Positions 1-6,643 of a stretch of 8,228 bases of DNA are shown in pieces. The position numbers and the translations under genes are program-made. The notes beneath the pieces are model-generated. The model saw nothing but the letters and a program-made list of their open reading frames with translations, was not told the origin of the DNA and ran no database searches. Origin of the DNA: an uncultured Clostridia bacterium (lineage in GTDB: Bacteria > Bacillota > Clostridia > Oscillospirales > Ruminococcaceae); assembly GCA_946613705.1 (NCBI GenBank), contig CAMOFU010000098.1, forward strand, positions 1 through 8,228, in the 5' to 3' direction. The first letter of the stretch is position 1. Each line of letters starts with the position of its first letter.

Positions 1-50
1 CAAGCAGATGATGTGCAGAGGCGTTAGCCGCGGGTCGTGCGGTGTTGCCT
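1..50 (-). other. Sequence downstream of the endolysin
   Basis: Only 50 bases follow the endolysin stop. A loose interrupted inverted repeat is visible: AGGC (19-22) with GCCT (47-50), and inside it CCGC (28-31) with GCGG (39-42), separated by an internal loop. No T-run follows, so it is at best part of a structured mRNA end. No gene start or attachment site can be recognised, and the window ends too soon to see what comes next. Confidence 0.2.
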
Positions 51-947
51 TTATTTCAGTGCGTCATACAGCTTCCGCACAAAGTTTGCTCCCGCGCGTC
101 CCGTCTGTCTGAAGCCCCACTTCTTTTGCAGCTGCTTCACTGCCTTCATCGCCTCGGCATCGTAGGTCTTGTCATCGTCCACCTTAACATCGGTGAGCCC
201 CCTGTCATATGCCAGCCGCAGCAGCTCCTTCACCGCCAGCGCCCCGACGGTCGTTTCGCCCTCCTTGTAGCAGCTGCCGCTGTCGAGCAGCCTGCCGCTT
301 TCGGAGGGTGCCGCTTCCTTCCTGAAGCCGTTGAGCCCCTTTGCCCTGATGATCGACGGGTAGTCAACATAGCAGTAGTCGTGATCGACCCCGCCGCTTA
401 TGCCGTCAACATATGCCGTGCCGTTCTGCCACATACCGTAGCTGCCCTTGTAATTGCAGCTGCTCCCCCATTCCGCGATCCAGCAGGCGTATCTTTCTCT
501 TACCGCCTCGCTCACGCATTTGGTGTACCAGAAGGTCGAGCAGTATACCCCCGCAAAATAACCCGCCCTTTCGAGCGTATCGCAGAAGGTCTTTACCGCG
601 CTGTCACAGAAGCTCATGCCCTGCGCGAACTGCTGCTCGCGTTCAAGGTCGAAATATATCGGATATTCAAACTGCTTGCCCGCGAGCCATTTAACTGCCG
701 TCTCCGCCTCGTACTTCACATAGTCCACCGTGTTTGCATAGGTGAAATAATATGCCCCGATGCCGAGCCCCGCAGCTCTTGCCGCCTTGTAGTATTGCTC
801 AAAGCGGCTGTCTTTGACGATGTCCCGCTTGGTGCTGTCCCATTCGTTGAGACGCAGTATCACATAGCTGTAGCCTGCCGCCCTGACCTTGTTGAAGTCA
901 ACGCTCGTCTGGCAGGCGGAAATGTCCAGTCCCTGAACTGTGCTCAT
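51..947 (-). CDS. Endolysin, GH25 N-acetylmuramidase with C-terminal wall-binding-like domain
   Basis: This lysin hydrolyses the beta-1,4 bond after N-acetylmuramic acid, breaking the wall so particles escape. Of 298 residues, about 1-205 form the GH25 barrel: GLDIS (6-10, D8), the catalytic pair in YFDLE (98-102, D100 and E102), WIAEWG (156-161), MWQ (172-174) and VDHDYCY (187-193). These match GH25 active-site positions, so activity is expected. No signal peptide is seen, consistent with export through the holin. Residues about 230-298 look like a three-helix peptidoglycan-binding domain (AMKAVKQLQKKWGFRQTG), joined by a Ser/Pro-containing linker near 211-225. AAGGAGG lies about 8 bases before the ATG. 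It is the last gene of the block within the window. Confidence 0.95.
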   Translation of the reverse strand: MSTVQGLDISACQTSVDFNKVRAAGYSYVILRLNEWDSTKRDIVKDSRFEQYYKAARAAGLGIGAYYFTYANTVDYVKYEAETAVKWLAGKQFEYPIYFDLEREQQFAQGMSFCDSAVKTFCDTLERAGYFAGVYCSTFWYTKCVSEAVRERYACWIAEWGSSCNYKGSYGMWQNGTAYVDGISGGVDHDYCYVDYPSIIRAKGLNGFRKEAAPSESGRLLDSGSCYKEGETTVGALAVKELLRLAYDRGLTDVKVDDDKTYDAEAMKAVKQLQKKWGFRQTGRAGANFVRKLYDALK

Positions 948-950
948 GGT

Positions 951-1379
951 TCATTCCTCCTTCCTCTTACATGATATGCTGCTTTCCCCGTCCGTGTCAG
1001 CACCGTCGGCGCAGCTGCCGAATACCTTCAGCCGTTTTATCAGACGGACGAGCACGGCAGCCTCGGGCTTTATCGCGGCAAAGTTTTCAAGCACCGATAC
1101 AGCCTCCATCAGCGTGATGTAGAGGAACACACCGAAGGCGGTAACAGAGCCCGCAAGCTCGGTCAGCTCGGGCGCATCGTAGTATTCACCGAGCAGCTCC
1201 AGCCCGATGTTCAGCCCGATCGCCGCCGCCATGACGACTGTCTCGCACAGCTTCTCCAGCCCGCCCGAGCGCATCCTCCTGCTGTTCAGCGAGCTGCTGC
1301 GGTATGCCTTGATAAAGCCCGTAGCAAGATCGGTCAGTGCGGCACCGACCACGACCAGCAGCATTATGATGTACTTCAT
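951..1379 (-). CDS. Phage holin, TcdE/Cph1-like (holin_4 type)
   Basis: The holin inserts in the cytoplasmic membrane and opens it at a set time, letting the endolysin reach the wall. The 142-residue protein has a hydrophobic N-terminal segment (2-23) containing the family signature ALTDLATGFIKAY, the D-x-x-T/S-G motif of TcdE-like holins. A basic loop with SRRMRSGGLEKLCE (33-46) follows, then two more hydrophobic segments (about 45-64 and 76-93). The C-terminal 40 residues are charged, with a basic patch KRLKVF and a final KRKEE, the usual cytoplasmic regulatory tail. It is immediately followed by the endolysin, whose start lies 3 bases beyond the holin stop, the standard Firmicutes phage lysis cassette. 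The start at 1379 is the only ATG that keeps the whole first membrane segment. Confidence 0.88.
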   Translation of the reverse strand: MKYIIMLLVVVGAALTDLATGFIKAYRSSSLNSRRMRSGGLEKLCETVVMAAAIGLNIGLELLGEYYDAPELTELAGSVTAFGVFLYITLMEAVSVLENFAAIKPEAAVLVRLIKRLKVFGSCADGADTDGESSISCKRKEE

Positions 1380-1399
1380 GCGCTTATGTCACCCCCTCA

Positions 1400-1415
1400 C
1401 CCTGCGGCAGCAGGG
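1400..1415 (-). promoter_or_regulatory. Hairpin between hub-like gene and holin
   Basis: In the 50-base gap before the holin, CCCTGC (1400-1405) and GCAGGG (1410-1415) form a perfect 6-bp stem with a 4-base loop. No T-run follows on the minus strand, so it is not an evident terminator. It stands just upstream of the holin binding site GAGGGGG, itself about 13 bases from the start, and could tune holin translation or mark an mRNA processing point. The function is inferred; a GC-rich chance hairpin is possible. Confidence 0.3.
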
Positions 1416-1429
1416 CGGACGGCGGCTGT

Positions 1430-2353
1430 TCAGCTCACCGTGTTCATGACGTATACCGTCGTTGCCGCCCTGCCGCACTCGAATATCACCTCCAGCCCTC
1501 CGATCAGACTGCTCAGGTGCTCTCCGCCTGCCCTGACCGAAAAGCTGTCAAAAATGTCCTCGCCCCTGTATCCCGTCAGCCTGATGAAGGTGCTCCTGTA
1601 TCGCCTTGCCGATACCTCGACACGGAATTTCGGGCCGTCCTCGGGCGAGCCCAGCCACTGCCTGTCGAGCGGATAGTACCTTTCACGCACTATCCCGTCT
1701 GCCGCCGCCTGCGCATTCGTCCATGAGTAGCTGTATTCTCCGTCAGCTCCCGCCATGTATGCCTTCGAGAGCATCACCCTCCTGTCTACCGTCCGCCCGA
1801 TCGTTATTACCTGCCCCGCAGCATATGTGAAAGTCCTTCCCGCAGTCGGCCGTACCCTCACCTCGTTGGTGCCGCCTATGTGCGGAAAGCTCCCGTATGC
1901 TTTTTTCGTGTAAGCCGTCACCGCGTCCCATATCGTCGAGTGCTCGCGTACATAGATGTAGTTCACCGTGTCCGTCCCGCTCTCACAGGTCACGTTCGGT
2001 ATCGTCACGTTCGCCGCCAGAAGCCCCGCCAGATCAACTCCGTAGCTGAGCCCGGGCACAGGCTCGTTCTGCGACAGCAGACAGCTCCATGCGGGCGAGA
2101 TGAACGAAAGCTCCACCCGCCCGTGTATGTTCTCTGTCCTTATGTACCCCGCGTATCCGTGGTGTATCAGCCTGCCGCCCGCAGTCAGCTTTATCTCCAG
2201 TATGTCCCTCGGCGAGCCCGTGTATATCACCTTCCCGCTCAGCTCGGACCCCGATGTGTACCTGTCCTTGTAAAACCTGAGCTTGATGATATCCGCTGCC
2301 TCCTGTTCGCTGCCGTCACGCAGCCTGAAAACAAGTGTGCATATCTCCGCCAT
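1430..2353 (-). CDS. Baseplate hub-like protein (XkdQ / gpD type, probable)
   Basis: This 307-residue protein resembles tail hub proteins, which cap the tail tube and connect it to the baseplate. An N-terminal beta-barrel-like part (about 20-85) contains ELSGKVIYTGSP and the hub-like segment HGYAGYIRTENIHGRVELSF (65-84), corresponding to the 'G-x-I ... x-L-x-V' strands of XkdQ-like proteins. A small helical insertion follows (QNEPVPGLSYGVDLAGLLAA), then YVREHSTIWDAVTAYTKKAYG (134-153), the characteristic 'tIWDxI/V' helix of this family. The rest is a further beta-rich domain without an obvious enzymatic motif. An SD of six Gs lies about 8 bases before the ATG. It is the only sizeable gene between head and lysis modules. 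Assignment is by motif and could be tested by structure prediction; a capsid-surface or fibre-like protein is the alternative. Confidence 0.55.
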   Translation of the reverse strand: MAEICTLVFRLRDGSEQEAADIIKLRFYKDRYTSGSELSGKVIYTGSPRDILEIKLTAGGRLIHHGYAGYIRTENIHGRVELSFISPAWSCLLSQNEPVPGLSYGVDLAGLLAANVTIPNVTCESGTDTVNYIYVREHSTIWDAVTAYTKKAYGSFPHIGGTNEVRVRPTAGRTFTYAAGQVITIGRTVDRRVMLSKAYMAGADGEYSYSWTNAQAAADGIVRERYYPLDRQWLGSPEDGPKFRVEVSARRYRSTFIRLTGYRGEDIFDSFSVRAGGEHLSSLIGGLEVIFECGRAATTVYVMNTVS

Positions 2354-2365
2354 GACTGTACCCCC

Positions 2366-2716
2366 CTAAAGCTCCTTCAGCGTTATCACATATCTTCCGA
2401 TGCCGCTCTCGGCCTTTTCGGTCAGCACCGCCTTCGCCGCATAAAGCGAGGGATATGTCACCCCGCCTATCACAGCGTTTACTATGCTCCTGCCCTTCAG
2501 CCATACCGTCATCGCCCTGAAAAAGCTGCCGTCCCGCTGTATGCCGTACCTGCCCTCCAGCACCAGCGTCAGCTTTCCCCCGACGATCACACGGTCAAAG
2601 CCGCCCTCCAGCAGCGTCTCCTCGTTTACCGCCGTCTCACAGCTTTCGGTCAGCCTGTCAAGCTCAAAGCTCCCTGCCCCGAGATCGGCGGTGATGATGT
2701 TCCTGTCCGTGTTCAT
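2366..2716 (-). CDS. Small beta-rich protein, possibly tail tube or baseplate-hub related
   Basis: I do not recognise this 116-residue protein firmly. The N-terminal 45 residues are polar and acidic. From about residue 46 it shows a strand series, KLTLVLEGRY (48-57), a helix-like FFRAMTVWLKG (65-75), strands AVIGGVTYP (81-89), and a final strand ending in GRYVITLKEL. The pattern 'strand with G, helix, strand, x-gly-x-Y, strand, final Y-x-I-x-x-x-E' resembles small tail tube-fold and tail-associated proteins of Firmicutes phages (XkdM/XkdP N-terminal kind), but this is structural guesswork. It overlaps the upstream gene by ATGA and is followed 12 bases later by the hub-like gene. If it is a tube-fold protein, it is the only tube candidate in the block. 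Confidence 0.4.
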   Translation of the reverse strand: MNTDRNIITADLGAGSFELDRLTESCETAVNEETLLEGGFDRVIVGGKLTLVLEGRYGIQRDGSFFRAMTVWLKGRSIVNAVIGGVTYPSLYAAKAVLTEKAESGIGRYVITLKEL

Positions 2717-3126
2717 GCTCCGTCAGCCTCCGCATCAGTGTACCCCGTCAGCTCCGCGATCACCGTGATGACGAGCCTTCTCGTTACAGGGTCGCGCACC
2801 AGCTCTCCCGTGCTCAGCCACCTTACATTGCTCGCACTGTTCAGAAGCATTATCCTCTTCGCAGTGCCCACCATCGTCCTCAGTCCGTCGCCGTCGGAGT
2901 ATCCGCATTCCGTCCCGTAGCACCTTATCGCCGCGGTAACGGTCTCCTCCTGCCCGATGTATTCTCCTCTGCCGCTCACGGTCGGAGAACACTCGGCCTT
3001 TTTTATCTTCGGCACCGCAAACCTCACGTTCCCGAAAAAGTGCAGCTGAGCCGCACTTTCCTCGGTGAGCGTGTTGAACCCCGCCCCGCTGAACGCCAGG
3101 TTTATCAGTGTCAGCAGCTCGTTCAT
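2713..3126 (-). CDS. Putative neck / tail-completion-like protein
   Basis: This 137-residue protein has no firmly recognised family. It begins with a short amphipathic helix (NELLTLINLAFSGAGF) and then looks mostly beta-stranded, with alternating strands such as ETVTAAIRCYG (61-71) and RRLVITVIAELTGYT (116-130) around a central helix (DGLRTMVGTAKRIML, 80-94). Strands flanking a helix, the small size and a place between connector and tail genes match tail-terminator or tail-completion proteins of siphophages and myophages, such as the gpU or YqbJ/XkdJ position, but this is inference. AAAGGAGG lies about 4 bases before the start. The gene is joined to both neighbours by ATGA overlaps, so the three small genes are probably translated as one coupled unit. 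Confidence 0.45.
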   Translation of the reverse strand: MNELLTLINLAFSGAGFNTLTEESAAQLHFFGNVRFAVPKIKKAECSPTVSGRGEYIGQEETVTAAIRCYGTECGYSDGDGLRTMVGTAKRIMLLNSASNVRWLSTGELVRDPVTRRLVITVIAELTGYTDAEADGA

Positions 3127-3500
3127 ACGTCCTCCTTTACAGTCTCGAACACAAAGCCGCCCAGCCTTGCAAAGCCCGCAAGCGCGGCATAGGCGTGCTT
3201 CCTCAGTGCCTCGGCACCCTCAACGGTAAGAAGGCTCCCGCTGCCCCGCCTTACCGCGCCGTCCTCGCTCATCACGAGCCTTTCGCAGCTCGCCGCCTCG
3301 AGCGCATACCCGTATGCCGCTTCGCAGGCAGCCGCATATTCGCAGCTTGCAGCCTGCTCCTCCGTCAGCACCGTCACCGTCAGCGCCGAACCGATCTTTG
3401 AGATGCATCTGTCTATCAGCTCGCTGTAAGCGTTTCCCGCTTCGATGCCGCATATCCTTGCAAATATATCCTCTACATTATCCCTGCTTATCTCAGCCAT
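3123..3500 (-). CDS. Putative head-tail connector-like protein
   Basis: This 125-residue protein follows the capsid gene, the position of gp6-like head-tail connectors that form the ring under the portal. I do not recognise its family with certainty. It is mainly helical: residues 5-40 (RDNVEDIFARICGIEAG, then SELIDRCISKIGSAL) resemble the N-terminal helix pair of connector proteins, residues 47-75 form an Ala-rich helix (EEQAASCEYAAACEAAYGYA) and residues 93-113 form another. The start at 3500 is chosen because GAGGTGAGG lies about 5 bases upstream. Its stop overlaps the next start as ATGA, indicating translational coupling. A neck adaptor role is inferred from position, length and helix layout; another small structural or decoration protein is possible. 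Confidence 0.55.
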   Translation of the reverse strand: MAEISRDNVEDIFARICGIEAGNAYSELIDRCISKIGSALTVTVLTEEQAASCEYAAACEAAYGYALEAASCERLVMSEDGAVRRGSGSLLTVEGAEALRKHAYAALAGFARLGGFVFETVKEDV

Positions 3501-3579
3501 CTTATCCTCACCTCGCAGCATTCTCCCCGCAGGGCGCACAGCCCGCCGTGTGTGTTTGTTTCATGCGCCGTTCGGTGCA
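3501..3579 (-). other. Short intergenic spacer after the capsid gene
   Basis: This 79-base spacer is the largest gap in the operon. It holds an AAAC/CACAC-rich stretch (3548-3561) and a weak hairpin: GGGC (3532-3535) pairs with GCCC (3541-3544), extended by two GC pairs across a bulged A at 3531. There is no T-run. It could dampen read-through from the highly expressed capsid gene or stabilise its mRNA end, but this is inference. A GTG at 3539 and an ATG at 3521 are in frame with the next gene, yet the binding site GAGGTGAGG favours the ATG at 3500. Confidence 0.25.
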
Positions 3580-4551
3580 TCACTCGGTAGCCAGCACCTT
3601 TACCGCATCGCTCATCAGCTTCGAGAAGCCGACTGTTACCGATGCCGCGATCTCGTCGCACTGTGTGGAGATCAGCTTGTCATAGTCCACGATGATGTCG
3701 GTGCCGTAGATCATCTCGCCCGCACAGCTGCTGTCCAGCCCGATTATCCTGCCGTCCGTCACAGCCGAGCACTTCACGAGCGTAACACCGTAGGGCGTTT
3801 TCACCTTGCCGTTTGCCATGTAGTCCGATACGCAGAACTTCATCTCGTCAAGCGCAAGTATCTTTGCCATGACCTCGGGGCTGCATACCATAACGGTCAT
3901 GTCAAAGTCCCCCATAGATGCCCAGAATGCCGCAAGATCGGCATAGGTTATGCTGTCGCCCGCGATGCTGTCGGGAGTGATGCCGTTTGCAAGCGCAGTC
4001 ACCGCAAGCTTGTTCGCAGCTCTCGACAGCTGCGCGCCCAGGCTCCTGAGGATCACCCCGAAGGCCTCGAGTCTCTGCTTTCTGATCGACTCGTAGCTGC
4101 AATTGAGCTTTCTTGCGAACTTCGTCAGCGCCTGCGCCGAGGAAGCGAGCCTTACGTTTGTCGAGGGCAGCTGTCCGCCCTGAGCCACACCCGTGTCGCT
4201 GCCGCTCACGGTAACGCTCATGCTCCTGTAGTCCATGCTGTCGGTGTAGGTCGCCGCCGCAGCGATGTCGCCGATGATCGAGGCCTCGTTCATGCCCTGC
4301 TTTATCATTCTTCTCACAAACTCGGGGAACAGCACCGCCGACTCGGAGGTGACAAAGAACTTCTCCACCCTGTCACAGTCCTTCCCCGATACCTTGATGT
4401 CGAACCTCTTCAGCTGCCTCTCGTATGCGTCCAGCCCTGCCAGCTCCGTGCCCGCATAGTTCTCGTCGGGGTCCAGCACGCTCAGTGCCTGCGTAAAGCT
4501 CTTGCCCGTGATCGAATAAAGGCTCTTGTCCAGTTTCACCTTGTTGTACAT
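3580..4551 (-). CDS. Major capsid protein, HK97-type fold (probable)
   Basis: This is the main shell protein. It sits directly after the protease, has a suitable size (323 residues from 4551), and its middle and C-terminus resemble clostridial phage major capsid proteins. Landmarks, numbered from the upstream ATG at 4557, are LFPEFVRRMIKQGM (76-89, the start of the capsid body), SYESIRKQRLEAFGVILRSL (154-173, spine-helix-like) and YGTDIIVDYDKLI (284-296). There is no long coiled-coil delta domain at the N-terminus as in HK97 gp5; only about 70 residues precede the body. Two ATGs are possible. The one at 4557 is only 2 bases from AAAGGAG, whereas 4551 is 8 bases away, so 4551 is preferred. The AT-rich leader and strong binding site fit very high expression. 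The call combines position with family resemblance. Confidence 0.88.
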   Translation of the reverse strand: MYNKVKLDKSLYSITGKSFTQALSVLDPDENYAGTELAGLDAYERQLKRFDIKVSGKDCDRVEKFFVTSESAVLFPEFVRRMIKQGMNEASIIGDIAAAATYTDSMDYRSMSVTVSGSDTGVAQGGQLPSTNVRLASSAQALTKFARKLNCSYESIRKQRLEAFGVILRSLGAQLSRAANKLAVTALANGITPDSIAGDSITYADLAAFWASMGDFDMTVMVCSPEVMAKILALDEMKFCVSDYMANGKVKTPYGVTLVKCSAVTDGRIIGLDSSCAGEMIYGTDIIVDYDKLISTQCDEIAASVTVGFSKLMSDAVKVLATE

Positions 4552-4557
4552 ACTCAT

Positions 4558-4618
4558 TTCTCCTTTGTTTTAATTATATTGATATTGTCGTTTCCGCAGA
4601 GTCCTCTCTCTGCGCCGT
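4558..4618 (-). promoter_or_regulatory. AT-rich leader with hairpin before the capsid gene
   Basis: These 61 bases lie between the protease stop and the capsid start. A perfect 7-bp inverted repeat, CGCAGAG (4595-4601) and CTCTGCG (4608-4614), with a 6-base loop follows the protease stop. It has no T-run after it, so it is not a standard intrinsic terminator. Between it and the capsid gene the sequence becomes strikingly AT-rich, containing TATAAT on the minus strand (4578-4573) and then AAAGGAG. The TATAAT lies too close to the start for a normal leader and no convincing -35 box is seen, so a promoter is only weakly supported. An unstructured leader for strong translation, or an mRNA processing or stabilising hairpin, fits at least as well. 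Confidence 0.35.
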
Positions 4619-5488
4619 TCACAGCTTGAATGCTCCGTTGTGCCTGTCCTTTTCGGCAAACGGCTCGCCGCTCTCTTCTTCCTCCTGTACGCACTGCGCC
4701 ATCAGCCTCCCGCGCAGCGCCTCCAGCTCCTCAAAGCTCATTCTCTCGGTCAGCTGCTTCACGACCTCTACCGCCATTATCGGCCTTACCGTAAAGCTCA
4801 GCGCCATTATCTCCCGCTTGAGCATTTCACACGCCCTGCCGTTTTCCTCCTGCGCTCTCGCAAGCTCCGACCTCAGCACCGCGGCCTCCCCGCTGTCGGT
4901 GCCGCCGAACCTCTTGCGCACTCCCGCTTCGGTCTGCGCGGGTATCGCCACGAACGACCATTCGTAGGCATCGGCCGCTCCGTCAAGTATGTCGCAGCAG
5001 ACCTTCCCGCCGTAGCTCCTGCCCTTGACATGGCCGCAGGGATTTTCCGTCCTGTCACACCCGCATACCGAGCAGCGCCTGCCGCTCACCGCACAGCTCA
5101 CCGAGACCTCCTTCTTTATGCCGCCCTCTATCTCCGTGATAAGATCCCTGTTTCCCTCGGTCCTCATCATGTAGGCCTTCGCATAGAGAAAGGTGTATGC
5201 CTCCCCGCAGCTCGTCACGCGGCTGTCATCAGTCCTTACCTCGCATTCGTAGATCCTCGCCGTCTGGTTGCTCCCCTTTGGGTCGTGATCGAAAATGCCC
5301 GTCTTCCCGACGAACAGCCCGCTCAGCTCCTCCAGCGCCGATACCGAGAACCTCTCGCCGTCACGGTCGATCTCGTTGTCGCACAGCACTATCGGGAATG
5401 CGTAGACCTCATCGGCAGTAACGTCGCTCCTCGTAAAGCCGTTCACCTTTTCAAGCTCTCTCCCGTCGAATACAAAATCAAGCTCCAT
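4619..5488 (-). CDS. Prohead maturation protease with Cys/His cluster and helical C-terminal extension
   Basis: This protease cleaves capsid assembly proteins inside the prohead so that DNA can enter. The ATG at 5488 is preceded by GGGAGGAG and gives 289 residues; an upstream-open frame to 5554 overlaps the portal gene and is unlikely. The core fits the S78/HK97 gp4 group: candidate catalytic residues are H68 (IFDHDPKG), S129 (KEVSVSCAVSG) and E176 (YEWSFVAIPAQTEAG). Between serine and glutamate sits a cluster C139, C142, C144, C151, H153, C164, C165, resembling the CxxC...CxH...C insertion seen in many Firmicutes phage prohead proteases, possibly a zinc site. Residues about 200-289 are helical, charged and coiled-coil-like (RSELARAQEENGRACEMLKRE), with the character of a scaffold domain. 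No separate scaffold gene exists between this gene and the capsid gene, so a fused protease-scaffold is plausible. The catalytic assignment is by motif, not alignment. Confidence 0.88.
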   Translation of the reverse strand: MELDFVFDGRELEKVNGFTRSDVTADEVYAFPIVLCDNEIDRDGERFSVSALEELSGLFVGKTGIFDHDPKGSNQTARIYECEVRTDDSRVTSCGEAYTFLYAKAYMMRTEGNRDLITEIEGGIKKEVSVSCAVSGRRCSVCGCDRTENPCGHVKGRSYGGKVCCDILDGAADAYEWSFVAIPAQTEAGVRKRFGGTDSGEAAVLRSELARAQEENGRACEMLKREIMALSFTVRPIMAVEVVKQLTERMSFEELEALRGRLMAQCVQEEEESGEPFAEKDRHNGAFKL

Positions 5489-6623
5489 AGCTATCTCCTC
5501 CCTTCTGCTCTTCAAGTGCCGCCGCCTGCGCATTGTACAGCCGCGCCCTCGCAAGCGCCTCCTCGTCCTGCAAATTGATGTTGCCCCATTCGACCTCGCA
5601 CCCGCAGCCGTATCCGCAGAGCCGCAGATATGCGTCCCCGATCTTTTTCAGCACGGGCGTTATCAGCCGCCTGTAGTATTCCAGCTCGCTCGTGAGTATG
5701 TCCGCCTGCTGCGAGCTCATCCTCTCGGTGCTCGACCAGTTCAGCCCCAGCAGGAACGGCGGTATCGAAAGCTTCGAGATCATCTGCTCCAGCAGCTGCC
5801 TTACGGGTATCTCGGTCTCAAGCATTCGGTTGTCCGCACCGATCACCTTGATACCAACGTCCCCCACAGCAACAAAGTCCTTCACGGTGCCGTTCCTTGC
5901 ACTCGCCATGCCGTCAGACCACTCCCTCGCGATCTGCCCCGCTCTCTCTGCGGCGTATGCAGCCTCGGCCTCGTTCGCGGGCTTGTATGTCACCGCGTAC
6001 CGAACGTTCCCTGCCCTGTCAAAGTTCTGCCCCACACATTCGTATATCCTCATCAGTATCTCCGAAAGCGCGGGCAGCCCCCTCAGCAGCGATACCCCCT
6101 CGGGGTGCTTCACCGAAGGGTTCAGCGTCGTGTAGAACCACCTCTCCTTCGGCGGCAGCTTTATCTCTCTCCCGCCCGATACGAGCCTGAACCTCACCTC
6201 GAACGGGTCGTCCCCTCTCTCCGCACGGAATACCGTCGGGTCGGCGATGCTTATGCCCTTTATCCGCCTGCTCCTTCGGTCGATGCCTACCGTCCCGAGC
6301 ACTCTGCCGTAGGTCAGCAGCGTGTCCAGATACAGATCCGCAAAGGTCATCAGCGAGCTCCCCGATACCCCCACCGCGACCTCTCTTGAAAACCTGTCCA
6401 GCCCCTCCTGCGCCTCTTCGTCAAGGCTTATCAGCTTAAAGTCGTTCGTAAGCCTCTCTATCTTCCCGAAGCAGGCGTCCAGTATCGGCACCTCTGCCCT
6501 CAGCGCCTCGTAAAAGCTCCCCTCAAAGCCGCCGTATTCGGGTGCCAGCCTGAACACCGTCCTCTCCGCAGGGAAGGCTCCCTTCTCCGCTCCTTTTTTC
6601 TTTCCCTTTCCGAACAATCTCAT
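5478..6623 (-). CDS. Phage portal protein
   Basis: The portal forms the dodecameric ring at one capsid vertex through which terminase pumps DNA and to which neck proteins attach. The ATG at 6623 (MRLFGKG) follows AGGAAAGG about 5 bases upstream and gives 381 residues, at the short end for HK97/SPP1-type portals. The N-terminus is strongly basic (GKGKKKGAEK). The diagnostic region is residues 284-318, with KLSIPPFLLGLNWSSTERMS followed by SQQADILTSELEYYRR, the conserved portal segment around the stem and tunnel helix. The start of this gene lies 20 bases after the terminase stop, and its end overlaps the protease start by 11 bases. The reading frame continues upstream to 7100, but that extra 159-residue stretch is antiparallel-frame noise within the terminase gene. 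The C-terminus is polar and probably flexible (EEQKGGDSYGA). Confidence 0.94.
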   Translation of the reverse strand: MRLFGKGKKKGAEKGAFPAERTVFRLAPEYGGFEGSFYEALRAEVPILDACFGKIERLTNDFKLISLDEEAQEGLDRFSREVAVGVSGSSLMTFADLYLDTLLTYGRVLGTVGIDRRSRRIKGISIADPTVFRAERGDDPFEVRFRLVSGGREIKLPPKERWFYTTLNPSVKHPEGVSLLRGLPALSEILMRIYECVGQNFDRAGNVRYAVTYKPANEAEAAYAAERAGQIAREWSDGMASARNGTVKDFVAVGDVGIKVIGADNRMLETEIPVRQLLEQMISKLSIPPFLLGLNWSSTERMSSQQADILTSELEYYRRLITPVLKKIGDAYLRLCGYGCGCEVEWGNINLQDEEALARARLYNAQAAALEEQKGGDSYGA

Positions 6624-6643
6624 CGTTCCTTTCCTCTGTCTGT

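Noticed and set aside
3445..4629. Long plus-strand open frame (394 codons) opposite the capsid gene; similar long plus-strand frames at 42-974, 1880-2920 and 4640-5578
   Set aside because: They lie antisense to well-supported genes, have Arg/Pro/His/Leu-rich low-information translations and no family resemblance. GC-rich codon choice avoiding TTA, CTA and TCA in the real genes explains their length.
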